Shown: one piece after another, positions 49,231 to 58,536 of the stretch
How positions within the stretch are numbered: the first letter of the stretch is position 1
Layout of the letters: the number at the start of each line of letters is the position of its first letter
Source: an uncultured Eisenbergiella sp.
GTDB taxonomy: Bacteria; Bacillota; Clostridia; Lachnospirales; Lachnospiraceae
Assembly (NCBI GenBank): GCA_947627215.1
Contig: CANQVD010000015.1
Span: forward strand, 17,057 to 81,056
Reading direction: 5' to 3'
DNA: 64,000 nucleotides
Made by a program: the position numbers and the translations under genes
Notes under the pieces: generated by a model
Databases searched by the model: none
What the model was told of the DNA's origin: nothing
What the model saw: the letters and a program-made list of their open reading frames with translations, nothing else

Positions 49231-50982
49231 ATGAAGAAAATCTGGAAAAAAATGATGGTTCTCATGAACCGCAGACAGAAATGGAAGATGGTGCAGATCC
49301 TGATCATGATGGTCATCGGCGCGGTCCTGGAGACGGCCAGCATCGGCCTCGTGGTTCCCGCGATCCAGATGATCATGGATCCTGCCTGCGTGGAGGGGGA
49401 CGGGATTGTGGCCAGGGCGTACCGGCTCACCGGGCTGTCCACCCCGGCGCAGTTCACTACGCTGATCCTGGCGCTGATCATTCTGGGCTTTGTGCTCAAG
49501 AACGTTTTCCTGTATTTTCAGAACGTGATCCAACTGCGCTTTGTCTATACCAATCAGTTTGAGACCTCCCAGCGCATGATGATCAATTTCATGAAGCGGC
49601 CCTACGAATATTATCTCAACGCGGATACCTCCGTGATCCAGCGGATGATCACGTCGGACGTGAACAACATGTTCGGCCTGGTGCTGGCCTGTCTGCAGCT
49701 TCTGAGCGAGGTCATCATTTTCGTCCTTCTGTCGGTCACGCTGACGGCCATCGCGCCGCAGATGATCCTGACGGTGGCCTCCCTGCTCATCGTGACGCTT
49801 CTGGTCATCAAATTCATCTTAAAGCCCATCATGCGGCAGGCGGGCATCGAGAATCAGGATTATTACAGCGGTCTTTACAAGTGGATCGAGGAGTCCGTCA
49901 TGGGCATCAAGGAGATCAAGATCGCCAACAAGGAAAACTATTTCATCGTGGAATACGGCAAGTGCGGCAAGGGCTATGTCAGCGCCGTGCAGCGCTACAA
50001 TATTTTCAACTCCACCCCCCGGCTGCTGATCGAAACGGTCTGCATGGCGGGCCTGATCCTGTATCTGATGATCATGCTCTGGCTGGGCGAGAACGTGACG
50101 GACATGGTGGGGCAGATCGGGGCATTCGGCGTGGCAGCCATGCGGCTTTTGCCCTCCGCCAACCGGATCAATAACCATCTGACATCCATTTCCTATTTTG
50201 AACCGTTTTTCATGGGCGTCTCCGACAATCTGCAGGAAGAAATCCATGACGAAAGCATGGTCTACGATGAGGAATATTATAAGAAGAAAAAACAGGTGGA
50301 ACAGCTTCCGGTGAAGGAGAAGATCGTTCTGAACGATATCGTGTACCGTTATCCCAATACGGATACGCTGATCTTCGACCGCGCGCATATGGAGATTCCG
50401 GTGGGGATGTCGGTGGGCATCGTGGGAACCTCCGGTGCGGGGAAGACCACCATTGTGGACATCATGCTGGGGCTTCTGCAGATCCAGGAGGGACAGATCC
50501 TGGCGGACGGCGTGGAGGTGCGGGACCACTATGAGTCCTGGCTGAAAAACATCGGCTATATTCCGCAGTCCATTTTCATGGTGGATTCCACGATCCGCAA
50601 AAACGTGGCCTTCGGCTATGCGGATGAGGATATCGACGACGCGAAGGTATGGGAGGCGCTGCGCAAGGCCAGACTGGATGATTTCGTGCGGGGGCTGCCC
50701 GAGGGGCTGGATACCGGCATCGGGGAACGCGGCATCCGGATCTCCGGCGGGCAGAGGCAGCGCATCGGCATTGCCAGGGCGCTGTTCGAGGATCCGGAGG
50801 TGCTGGTGCTGGATGAGGCCACCAGCGCCCTGGACAATGAAACGGAGGCCGCCATCATGGAGTCCATCAACAGTCTGCACGGCCACAAGACGCTGGTGAT
50901 CATCGCTCACAGGCTGCAGACCATTGAAAAGTGCGATATCGTCTACCGGGTGGAGCACGGACAGATCACGCGGGAACGGTGA
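49231..50982 (+). CDS. ABC transporter, fused permease-ATPase (PglK/MsbA-type flippase)
   Basis: The 583-residue protein has six membrane helices in the first 330 residues and a C-terminal ATPase. MVIGAVLETASIGLVVPAIQMI at the start is common in glycan-locus ABC exporters. The ATPase has Walker A GTSGAGKTT, signature ISGGQRQRIGIARAL, Walker B VLVLDEATSALD and the H-loop IIAHRL. Its place after a glycosyltransferase and among surface glycan genes suggests that it flips a lipid-linked oligosaccharide, like PglK. It works as a homodimer (family knowledge). No Wzx was seen, so it may be the flippase for this locus. Confidence 0.88.
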   Translation: MKKIWKKMMVLMNRRQKWKMVQILIMMVIGAVLETASIGLVVPAIQMIMDPACVEGDGIVARAYRLTGLSTPAQFTTLILALIILGFVLKNVFLYFQNVIQLRFVYTNQFETSQRMMINFMKRPYEYYLNADTSVIQRMITSDVNNMFGLVLACLQLLSEVIIFVLLSVTLTAIAPQMILTVASLLIVTLLVIKFILKPIMRQAGIENQDYYSGLYKWIEESVMGIKEIKIANKENYFIVEYGKCGKGYVSAVQRYNIFNSTPRLLIETVCMAGLILYLMIMLWLGENVTDMVGQIGAFGVAAMRLLPSANRINNHLTSISYFEPFFMGVSDNLQEEIHDESMVYDEEYYKKKKQVEQLPVKEKIVLNDIVYRYPNTDTLIFDRAHMEIPVGMSVGIVGTSGAGKTTIVDIMLGLLQIQEGQILADGVEVRDHYESWLKNIGYIPQSIFMVDSTIRKNVAFGYADEDIDDAKVWEALRKARLDDFVRGLPEGLDTGIGERGIRISGGQRQRIGIARALFEDPEVLVLDEATSALDNETEAAIMESINSLHGHKTLVIIAHRLQTIEKCDIVYRVEHGQITRER

Positions 50983-51027
50983 GCCATCCGGCACGGGCTG
51001 TCGGAAAACGAAGGAAGGGAGGAGCCC

Positions 51028-52176
51028 ATGAAAAAAAGGCAGGCGAATTTTGAGCTGCTGCGGATCGTCGCCATGTACATGGTGGTGATCATGCATTATC
51101 TCAATCAGACAGTGGGTTCCATGTTTTTTGACGGCGGCCTTTCCGGACTTCGGCCGGCGGCGATCGTGCTGGATGCGCTGTGCATCGTCGCGGTGAACGT
51201 CTATGTGCTCCTGAGCGGATATTTCCTCTCCGCGGCCGCCTTTTCCTGGCGGCGGGTGTTCCGGATCATCGCGCAGACGCTGTTTTATACGGTGCTGATT
51301 CCGCTTTTGCTGGCGGCTTTCGGTGTCCTTCCGGTTTCGGAGGCTTTCAGCATTTACCATATCTGGAACAGCATTTTCCCGGTGCAGTCGGGACATTACT
51401 GGTTTATCACCGCGTATGTGGTGATGGTGCTCTTTTCTCCGGCGTTGAATGCGGCGCTGGAAAGGCTGGACCGAAAAGAACTGCGATGGATGCTGGCGGC
51501 GCTGCTGCTGTTTTTCTGTGTCGGAAAATCCTTCAGTCCGATCCGGTTTTCCACCGATCGATATGGGTACGACTTCGGCTGGTTTCTGGTGCTGTACCTG
51601 ATCGGGGGCTATCTTCGGAAGTATGGCCCGGAATTTATGACGACGGCAGCGAGGGGATGGGCGGTTTATCTGGGTTCCGTATTGGGGATTGCCGCGCTGG
51701 AGTTCTGTCTGGTGGGACCCGGCGGACGGGTGGAAGGGCTGCGGTACTATGCGAGCGTTCCCTTTCATTACAATTTTCTGCTCTGCCTGACGGGAGCGCT
51801 GGGCCTGTTCTGCGCTTTTTCGCATATACGTATAAAGGAAGGGAAGGCGGCTGCTCTCGTGCGCCGGGTCAGTCCGGCCATGCTCGGCGTCTATCTGATC
51901 CATGAACAGGTGGATGCGGCCGGAAGATGGTTCGGCTGGGTCAACGGGCTGACCGGAAGGCTGGGGAGCGCCTTTGCCCAGACGATGGAGGGCGGGACAT
52001 GCGTGACGCCGGTCCCCCGGTATCTGCTGCTTCTGCTTTTGCAGGTCACGCTGGTGTTTGCGGTCTGCACGGTTCTGGATCTGCTGCGCGGAAGGCTGCT
52101 CGCAGTGCTGGGCGGCCTTTGCGGAAACCGCCGGCGCGGAAAAAAATACGGCGCGCGAAACGGGGGTGCGGCATGA
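51028..52176 (+). CDS. Acyltransferase family 3 membrane protein
   Basis: A 382-residue protein with about ten helices. NFELLRIVAMYMVVIMHYLN carries the conserved early Arg and the catalytic-type His of the acyltransferase 3 (OafA/NodX) family. FPVQSGHYWFITAYVVMVLFSPALN and MLGVYLIHEQV are also characteristic. It probably acetylates a sugar hydroxyl on the glycan assembled by neighbouring genes. It could not replace PseH, which is a soluble GNAT enzyme. AGGGAGGAG precedes ATG; the stop overlaps the next start (ATGA). Confidence 0.88.
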   Translation: MKKRQANFELLRIVAMYMVVIMHYLNQTVGSMFFDGGLSGLRPAAIVLDALCIVAVNVYVLLSGYFLSAAAFSWRRVFRIIAQTLFYTVLIPLLLAAFGVLPVSEAFSIYHIWNSIFPVQSGHYWFITAYVVMVLFSPALNAALERLDRKELRWMLAALLLFFCVGKSFSPIRFSTDRYGYDFGWFLVLYLIGGYLRKYGPEFMTTAARGWAVYLGSVLGIAALEFCLVGPGGRVEGLRYYASVPFHYNFLLCLTGALGLFCAFSHIRIKEGKAAALVRRVSPAMLGVYLIHEQVDAAGRWFGWVNGLTGRLGSAFAQTMEGGTCVTPVPRYLLLLLLQVTLVFAVCTVLDLLRGRLLAVLGGLCGNRRRGKKYGARNGGAA

Positions 52177-53897
52177 GCGACAGGGCGAAGCAAATCTGGA
52201 TACGGTATGTTTTTCCGGCGATACTGCTCGTGTATCCGCTGGTCAAAATCAATCAGGGGATCGATCTGACGGATTCCATGTACGGACTGGTGAATTTCCG
52301 CTTTTTCCCTCACGGAGGAGGGGACTGGACGGTGGCTACCTATCTGGCGAACGTGCTGGGGGCGCTTCTGATCCGGCTGCCCTTCGGGGAAACGCTGATC
52401 GGCATCCGGTTCTATACCGGGCTGATCGTGAGCGCCATGGCGCTGCTTTCCTATTATTTTCTGAAGGGAAAGATGCCCGCGTGGCTGGCCTTTCTGGGGG
52501 AACTGGCGGCGATCGGGTTATGCTGGATCCCCACCACCAGCCTGTACAACTATCTGACGCTGGCGCTTTTCCTGGGAGGGATCGTCTGCCTGTACCGGGG
52601 GCTGGTCTGGCAAAAGCGTTCTCTGATGGCGCTGGCGGGCGTGTGCCTGGGGGCCAATGTGCTGGCGCGGGTTCCCAATGCGCTGGAATGCCTGCTGATC
52701 GCGGCAGTTTTCTATTACGGTATTTTGCTGAAAAAAAAGCCGAAGGAAATCTGGCTGGATGTGCTGGCCTGTGCGGCCGGATCCCTGGGCGCTTTTCTTT
52801 CGGGCTTTCTGGCGATCTGCGTGCAGTTCGGGGCCGGGGCCTATGGCAGGATGCTGGCGGGGCTGTCCGGCTACAGCGCCTCGGACGGCACCTATTCGCC
52901 GCTTTCCATGCTCACCTCCATACTGCATGAGTATGAGACCTCCTTCAAATGGGTCTTTCTGCTGGCGGCTGCGGCCGTCATGGGCTGTGTGTTCTTTCAC
53001 ATCCTCCCGGGCAGGCTGGAGCGGACAAAGCGCGTCATCTATCTGTGCATGCTTCCGGTGCTCCTGCGGCTTTTCCGGGGCCGGGGCATGTTTGACTTTC
53101 AGTATGCCTTTTACTGGTGCATGTTTGAATGGTGCATGGTGCTGCTGTATGCGGCGGTCGGCCTCTGTCTCTGGGCGCTGGTCGACAGCCGGTTTTTCAG
53201 GCGGGATAAGCTGCTGGCGCTGCTGGTGCTTTTGATCATCGCGGTCACGCCGATCGGCAGCAATAATGCGACCTATCAGAACATTAACAATCTGTTTCTG
53301 GTCGCGCCGGTGACCTTCTGGCTGGGCTACCGGCTCTGGCTTCTGCTGCGCGGCAGAAGCGGTCTGTTCCCGGTGCGGGCCATGATGCTTTTTGTGATGT
53401 GCGTTTTTATGGTGCAGAGTCTGGGCTTCGGCCTGCGCGCGTCGTTTCGGGACAGCATTTACGGCCAGAAGCGCGATGCGCAGGTGACCGGCAATGAGAA
53501 GCTGGCCGGGGTATGGACCAATGAGGCTGACGCGGCGGCGCTGCAGGATGTGGTGGATTATATGGAGGAAAACGGGCTGACCGGGCGGTATCGCTTCCAG
53601 AGCGTTCTCACTTTGGGGGATGTGCCGGGGTTCGGGTGGCTGTTCGATATGCCCTCCGCCCTTTCTCACGACTGGCCGGACATGGATACCTATCCGGCAA
53701 GGCGGATGGAAGAGGAGCTGGCTTCCATCGTGTATCGGGACAGCGCGCTGCCGGTGATCCTGACCCATGAGGCCGGAGTGGACACGGACCGGCCGCAGGA
53801 GGCGGAAAAACGGCGGCTTCTGCAGGAATTTATGGAAACGTATCATTATGAAAAACGGATGGACAACGGGGTCTATCAGATTTATACGGCGGAATAG
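52173..53897 (+). CDS. Large polytopic membrane protein of unknown function in glycan locus
   Basis: The 574-residue protein has about twelve helices. After the first helix the external loop reads NQGIDLTDSMYGLVNFRFF, with acidic residues where GT-C enzymes carry their catalytic Asp. RVPNALECLLIA and a C-terminal external domain (about 440-574) follow. I do not recognise a named family; a GT-C-like transferase of lipid-linked sugars or a polymerase is plausible. ATG 52173 overlaps the stop of the acyltransferase gene. The gene at 55134 has a similar plan, with a YDLNDDVLIKDIL loop after the first helix. Confidence 0.6.
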   Translation: MSDRAKQIWIRYVFPAILLVYPLVKINQGIDLTDSMYGLVNFRFFPHGGGDWTVATYLANVLGALLIRLPFGETLIGIRFYTGLIVSAMALLSYYFLKGKMPAWLAFLGELAAIGLCWIPTTSLYNYLTLALFLGGIVCLYRGLVWQKRSLMALAGVCLGANVLARVPNALECLLIAAVFYYGILLKKKPKEIWLDVLACAAGSLGAFLSGFLAICVQFGAGAYGRMLAGLSGYSASDGTYSPLSMLTSILHEYETSFKWVFLLAAAAVMGCVFFHILPGRLERTKRVIYLCMLPVLLRLFRGRGMFDFQYAFYWCMFEWCMVLLYAAVGLCLWALVDSRFFRRDKLLALLVLLIIAVTPIGSNNATYQNINNLFLVAPVTFWLGYRLWLLLRGRSGLFPVRAMMLFVMCVFMVQSLGFGLRASFRDSIYGQKRDAQVTGNEKLAGVWTNEADAAALQDVVDYMEENGLTGRYRFQSVLTLGDVPGFGWLFDMPSALSHDWPDMDTYPARRMEEELASIVYRDSALPVILTHEAGVDTDRPQEAEKRRLLQEFMETYHYEKRMDNGVYQIYTAE

Positions 53898-53977
53898 GAG
53901 CGTTTTCCGGAAAAACGGCAGATGCCGGAGGAGGACGCCGGGAAAGAACAAAAAAAGAAGAATGGGAGAAAACGATC

Positions 53978-55144
53978 ATGCGGCAGGGAAAGCTGCCCTT
54001 TACGGGGCTTGAGAAGATCCGGTTCAATGTGCCGCCCTTTACGGGGAAGGAATATGAATATGTGAGACAGGCGGTGGAGAACAAGCAAATCTGCGGGGAC
54101 GGAGCGTTCACGAAGCGGGTGAGCAGGTGGTTTGAGGAAAAAACGGGGACGGCGAAATGTCTGATGACGACCTCCTGCACCCATGCCACGGAGCTGGCGG
54201 CGCTGCTGTGCGGTATCCAGCCGGGGGATGAGGTGATCATGCCCTCCTTCACGTTCGTTTCCACGGCCAATGCCTTTGTGCTGCGGGGAGCGGTGCCGGT
54301 TTTCGTGGATATCCGGCCCGACACCATGAACATCGATGAGAAGCTCATCGAGGCCGCGGTCACGGAGAAAACGAAGGCGATCGTTCCGGTGCATTATGCG
54401 GGTGTGGCCTGCGAGATGGATACGATCCTGGAGATCGCGAGGCGTCATCATCTGTTCGTCGTGGAGGATGCGGCCCAGGGTGTGATGGCCTCCTATAAGG
54501 GAAGGGCGCTGGGCAGCATCGGCGATTTCGGCTGCTACAGCTTTCATGAGACGAAAAATTACAGCATGGGAGAAGGCGGCGCGCTGCTGATCCGGGATCC
54601 GGAATATGTGGAGAAGGCGGAGATCTTCCGGGAAAAGGGCACCGACCGGAGCAAATATTACCGGGGACAGGTGGACAAGTACCGCTGGCAGGACTTCGGT
54701 TCCAGCTATCTGCCCAGCGAGCTGAACGTGGCCTATCTGTACGCTCAGCTTGAGCTGGCGGAGGAGATCAATGCCTGGCGGCTGGCCCGGTGGCAGGAAT
54801 ATTACGAACTGCTTGCGCCTCTGGCGGAGACGGGGAGGATCGAGCTGCCCGTCGTGCCGGAGGGCTGCGTGCACAACGCGCACATGTTTTATATCAAGAC
54901 GGCGGACGAAAGGGAATGCGCCGCGCTGAAGGAGTTCCTGGAGGAATATGACGTGGTCGCGGTCACTCATTATGTGCCGCTGCATTCCGCGCCCGCGGGC
55001 ATGAAGTACGGACGGTTTTTCGGGGAGGACGTCTACACGACGAAGGAAAGCGAACGGCTGCTGCGTCTGCCCATGTACTACGGGCTGACAGCGGAGGATG
55101 CGGCCTTTGTGGCGGAGAAGATCAGGGAATTCTATGGAGCGTAA
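53978..55144 (+). CDS. rffA: dTDP-4-amino-4,6-dideoxygalactose transaminase (WecE/RffA type)
   Basis: This 388-residue PLP aminotransferase matches WecE closely along its length: PPFTGKEYEYVRQAVENKQICGDG, TSCTHATELAALL, PGDEVIMPSFTFVSTANAF, FVDIRPDTMNIDEKLIEAAV and VPVHYAGVACEMD. The PLP lysine is in FHETKNYSMGEGGA. It makes dTDP-4-amino-4,6-dideoxygalactose (thomosamine) from the dTDP-4-keto-6-deoxyglucose pool that also feeds rhamnose synthesis. The N-acetyltransferase WecD is not next to it. GGGAGA precedes ATG. The stop overlaps the next start by 11 bases. Confidence 0.92.
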   Translation: MRQGKLPFTGLEKIRFNVPPFTGKEYEYVRQAVENKQICGDGAFTKRVSRWFEEKTGTAKCLMTTSCTHATELAALLCGIQPGDEVIMPSFTFVSTANAFVLRGAVPVFVDIRPDTMNIDEKLIEAAVTEKTKAIVPVHYAGVACEMDTILEIARRHHLFVVEDAAQGVMASYKGRALGSIGDFGCYSFHETKNYSMGEGGALLIRDPEYVEKAEIFREKGTDRSKYYRGQVDKYRWQDFGSSYLPSELNVAYLYAQLELAEEINAWRLARWQEYYELLAPLAETGRIELPVVPEGCVHNAHMFYIKTADERECAALKEFLEEYDVVAVTHYVPLHSAPAGMKYGRFFGEDVYTTKESERLLRLPMYYGLTAEDAAFVAEKIREFYGA

Positions 55145-57008
55145 AAAACGGGCGCTGTGTCCGGCCGGCCGGATACAGCGCGTGAAGGAAAAGGAAAATC
55201 TCATAGCGGCCCTTCTTCTGACGGCAGCGCTGTTCGTGCCCATCGCCCTGCGGTATGATTTTTATTATGATCTGAACGATGATGTGCTGATCAAGGATAT
55301 TCTCTCCGGCATCTATACGGGAACGCCGGAGGGGCGGACCATGCAGCTTCTGTATCCGCTGGGCCTGTGTCTGAGTCTGCTGTACCGGGTGCTTGCGATT
55401 CCGGTGTTCGGCGTCTTTCTTGCGCTATGTCAGTTCGGCAGTATTTTTCTGGTGGGCTATGAGACGGCCTGCTGTCTGGATCGCTGCGCGGGGAAGGCCC
55501 CTGCCGCGGACGGAAAGCGGTTTGTCTTTAGGCTGCGGTTGGAAAAGCTTCTGGCGCTGGCGGCGGAGGGCGTTTTTTTTGCGGCGGCCTTCGGGCGGCA
55601 TCTGGTGTTCGTGCAGTATACGGTCGCGGCGGGGATGCTGGCGGGGGCGGCCATTTTCCGGTTTCTGACCGTCAGGAAAGCGGGGACGGGCATGGGCGCG
55701 TTTCTGCGCTGTCATGGGCTCACCCTCGCCCTGTACTGGCTGGCCTTCTGCCTGCGTTCGGAGATGGCGCTGCTGCTTCTGCCGCTGGCGGCCGTAGCGG
55801 GACTCTGCCGGTGGGGGCGGGAAAAAACGCCCCTTTCACGGGAGAATCTGCGGAATTATCCGGTCTGCTTCGGCGTTCTGATACTGGGCTGCGCGCTCCT
55901 CGCCGGTTGGGACGGCCTCGCCTGCCGCGGCGCGGACTGGCAGTCCTTTCGGCGCTTTTTTGATGCCAGGACGGAGCTGTACGATTATCATCTGGATTTC
56001 ATCAACGATTATGAGGCTAACGCGGCCGGCTATCAGGCGGCGGGTGTGACGGAGCTCCAACAGACGCTGCTGGAAAATTATAATTTCGGGGCGGATGACA
56101 GAATCGACGCGGATATGCTGGAGGCCCTGGAGCGGGAAGCGGCCCGGCAGGATGGGACCGGCGGGCTGTTTCGGAAAAGTCTGCGGGAGGGGCTGTGGGA
56201 TCTGGCCTATGGGCACTGGCTGGGGGCCAGGGACCGGTCCCTGAACGCGGTGATGCTGCTTTTGGGTCTCCTGGCCGTTCTGCTCTGCCTGTCGGGCCGC
56301 CGCCTGCGTTTTCTCTGGCAGGCGGCGCTGGCGCTGGCGGCTGGCGGCGCGCTGTGGCTGTTTCTGCTGCTGCGGGACCGGCCGGTGGACCGGGTGCTGC
56401 ATCCGCTTTATCTGGCGCAGATCCTGCTGTTCGCGGGACTGGCGCTTGCGGAGGCGGAGGACGCGGCACGTCCGGAGCGGCCGGGGAGCGTTTCCCGGCT
56501 CATCGGCCTGGCCGGGGCGGCGCTGCTTCTGGGCGTCGGCCTGTTCCAGCTTCCGAAAACGACCGCCGGTGTCCGGCAGGAATATGACCGCCGGGAGACG
56601 GTCAACGCGGTCAGCCGGGCGGTGGCGGATTACTGCGGCGCGCATCCGGGCCGGCTTTTTCTGGAGGATGTGTATTCCACCGTGGATTTCAGCGAAAAGA
56701 TCGCGGCGGACAGGGAGAAGCCCTTTAATTACGATCTGCTGGGCGGCTGGCTGGTGAAAAGCCCGCTGACGGAGAAGAAGCTGGCGGCCTTCGGCTTTTC
56801 CTCCATGGGAGAAGCGGTGCGAAACGGTCCGCCGGTCAGTCTGATCTGCAGCGCGGCGTCCGACCTGCGGTGGCTGGAAGCTTTTTTCGCGCAGGAAGGG
56901 CTGGAGCTGCGGGTGCTTAAGACCGGCGAGATCGCGGAGGGCGTGAACGTATATCAGGTGCTGCCGGAGGAAACGGGGGACGGGCCGCAGTATCAGTCTC
57001 CGGAGTGA
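55134..57008 (+). CDS. Large polytopic membrane protein, GT-C-like
   Basis: A 624-residue protein with about twelve helices and a large C-terminal soluble part. The first external loop reads RYDFYYDLNDDVLIKDILSG, rich in Asp like GT-C active sites, followed by GTPEGRTMQLLYPLG. No close named family is recognised; it may be a membrane transferase that decorates the exported glycan. ATG 55134 lies inside the end of rffA with AGGGA upstream, so translation is coupled. The last gene of this glycan block; 114 bases separate it from aroA. Confidence 0.6.
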   Translation: MERKKRALCPAGRIQRVKEKENLIAALLLTAALFVPIALRYDFYYDLNDDVLIKDILSGIYTGTPEGRTMQLLYPLGLCLSLLYRVLAIPVFGVFLALCQFGSIFLVGYETACCLDRCAGKAPAADGKRFVFRLRLEKLLALAAEGVFFAAAFGRHLVFVQYTVAAGMLAGAAIFRFLTVRKAGTGMGAFLRCHGLTLALYWLAFCLRSEMALLLLPLAAVAGLCRWGREKTPLSRENLRNYPVCFGVLILGCALLAGWDGLACRGADWQSFRRFFDARTELYDYHLDFINDYEANAAGYQAAGVTELQQTLLENYNFGADDRIDADMLEALEREAARQDGTGGLFRKSLREGLWDLAYGHWLGARDRSLNAVMLLLGLLAVLLCLSGRRLRFLWQAALALAAGGALWLFLLLRDRPVDRVLHPLYLAQILLFAGLALAEAEDAARPERPGSVSRLIGLAGAALLLGVGLFQLPKTTAGVRQEYDRRETVNAVSRAVADYCGAHPGRLFLEDVYSTVDFSEKIAADREKPFNYDLLGGWLVKSPLTEKKLAAFGFSSMGEAVRNGPPVSLICSAASDLRWLEAFFAQEGLELRVLKTGEIAEGVNVYQVLPEETGDGPQYQSPE

Positions 57009-57122
57009 CCGCGGTGCATAAAGGATGAACGTGCGGAAAAAAGACAGGAAACAGCGGCGAACTGCGGGGGTCTTTTTGGGGAGGCGGCAGGATGCGGCGA
57101 AGGAGAAAGGAAAGCAGGGAAA

Positions 57123-58502
57123 TTGACACACGATCCATATCAGGTAAAAAATATTTACGGTCAGTTGAAAAGAGAGGAGATCACCGTCACCGTGCCGGGA
57201 TCCAAGAGCATCACCAACCGGGCGCTTTTGCTGGCTACGCTGGCAGAGGGCGAAAGCCGTCTGAAGGGGGCCCTTTTTTCGGAGGATTCCCGTTACTTCC
57301 TGAACTGTATTCAGACGCTGGGCTTTGAGGCGCAGGCGGACGAGGAAGCGAAAACGGTTCGCGTAAAGGGGCTGGGCGGCCGCATCCCCAAAACGGAGGC
57401 GAGCCTGTATGTGGGCAGCGCCGGGACCGCGGCCCGGTTTCTGACCGCTTTTCTGGGGATGTCGGAGGGAAGCTGGCATTTCGACGCTTCGGCGCAGATG
57501 CGGAGACGGCCCATGCGGCCGCTGCTGGAGAAGCTGGCGTATCTGGGCGCGCAGATCGTTTATGAGGAAGCGGAGGGACATTTCCCGTTTCAGATCACGG
57601 GACATGGCGTGAATAGGCGGGAGGTTTCCGTGAATATCGACCGCTCCAGCCAGTTTTTGAGCGCGCTGCTGATTTCTTCCTGTCTGGCGCCGGAAGGGAT
57701 GCGCGTGACGGCGGAGGGCAGTCACGGTATGGCCTATGTGGACATGACGGTGGAGATGATGCGGGAGTTCGGGCTCGAATGCAGAAAGGCCGGGGAGCCC
57801 CGTGCGGATGCGGCGGGAGCGGCCCGAAGCGGTGTGCCGGCGGAAGGGGCCGGGGCGGCCGGCGGGATTTCCTATGAGATCCCCGGCGGGCAGTCCTACC
57901 TGGCACGCGAATACCAGATCGAGCCGGATGTTTCCGCGGCTTCTTATTTTTATGCGCTGGCGGCGGTGCTGGGCGTGCGCGTCACGGTGCGGGACGTCCG
58001 TCTGCATGGGAAACAGGGAGATGTGGAATTCCTGCGGATCCTGGAGCGGATGGGCTGTGAGCTGGAAGAGAACGCGGAGGGGCTGGCGCTGAGCGGCCCT
58101 CCCGACGGCCGCCTCAGGGGCGTCGCGGCGGATATGCATGCCTGCTCCGATCAGGCTATCACGCTGGCAGCCATTGCGCCTTATGCGGACGGGCCTGTGA
58201 CGATCACCGGCATCGGCCATATCCGTTATCAGGAGAGCGACCGGCTGGCGGCCATGGCTGCAGAGCTGCGGCGCATGGGGATCCGCTGCGAAACGGCGGA
58301 GGATGGCATCACGGTCTGGCCGGGTTCGCCGGCCCCGGCGGTGATCGAAACCTACGACGATCACCGGATGGCCATGGGCTTCGCCCTGACCGGACTGCGG
58401 GCGGAGGGGATCCGCATTGCCGGGCCGGACTGCTGTAAAAAGACATTTGAGAACTATTTTGCAGTGCTGGATCAGGTGAGCGCCGCCCTGACAGAGGGAT
58501 GA
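57123..58502 (+). CDS. aroA: 3-phosphoshikimate 1-carboxyvinyltransferase (EPSP synthase)
   Basis: The 459-residue shikimate pathway enzyme condenses shikimate-3-phosphate with PEP. VPGSKSITNRALLLATLAEG, YVGSAGTAARFLTAFL, RRRPMRPLLEKL, SSQFLSALLIS, EPDVSAASYFYALAAVLG and ETYDDHRMAMGFALTGL are all present in order. No ATG fits; TTG 57123 with CAGGGA just before and AAAGG twelve bases upstream is the best start. An Ala/Gly-rich insert of about 27 residues (about 222-249) interrupts the second half and makes the protein longer than usual. A terminator with five T ends the gene, abutting the convergent ABC transporter operon. Confidence 0.95.
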   Translation: MTHDPYQVKNIYGQLKREEITVTVPGSKSITNRALLLATLAEGESRLKGALFSEDSRYFLNCIQTLGFEAQADEEAKTVRVKGLGGRIPKTEASLYVGSAGTAARFLTAFLGMSEGSWHFDASAQMRRRPMRPLLEKLAYLGAQIVYEEAEGHFPFQITGHGVNRREVSVNIDRSSQFLSALLISSCLAPEGMRVTAEGSHGMAYVDMTVEMMREFGLECRKAGEPRADAAGAARSGVPAEGAGAAGGISYEIPGGQSYLAREYQIEPDVSAASYFYALAAVLGVRVTVRDVRLHGKQGDVEFLRILERMGCELEENAEGLALSGPPDGRLRGVAADMHACSDQAITLAAIAPYADGPVTITGIGHIRYQESDRLAAMAAELRRMGIRCETAEDGITVWPGSPAPAVIETYDDHRMAMGFALTGLRAEGIRIAGPDCCKKTFENYFAVLDQVSAALTEG

Positions 58503-58510
58503 CGCGCCGG

Positions 58511-58536
58511 GCGGCGGAGGGGATCCGCCGCTTTTT
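58511..58536 (+). terminator. Terminator of aroA
   Basis: GCGGCGGA (58511-58518) pairs with TCCGCCGC (58524-58531), followed by five T that reach the stop codon of the convergent gene. Confidence 0.88.

Noticed and set aside
51028..52176. Acyltransferase 3 as the missing PseH
   Set aside because: PseH is a soluble GNAT acetyltransferase; this is a ten-helix membrane O-acyltransferase.
55836..58364. 842-residue open frame on the minus strand
   Set aside because: It spans two real plus-strand genes (membrane protein and aroA) and the gap between them; it results from high GC.
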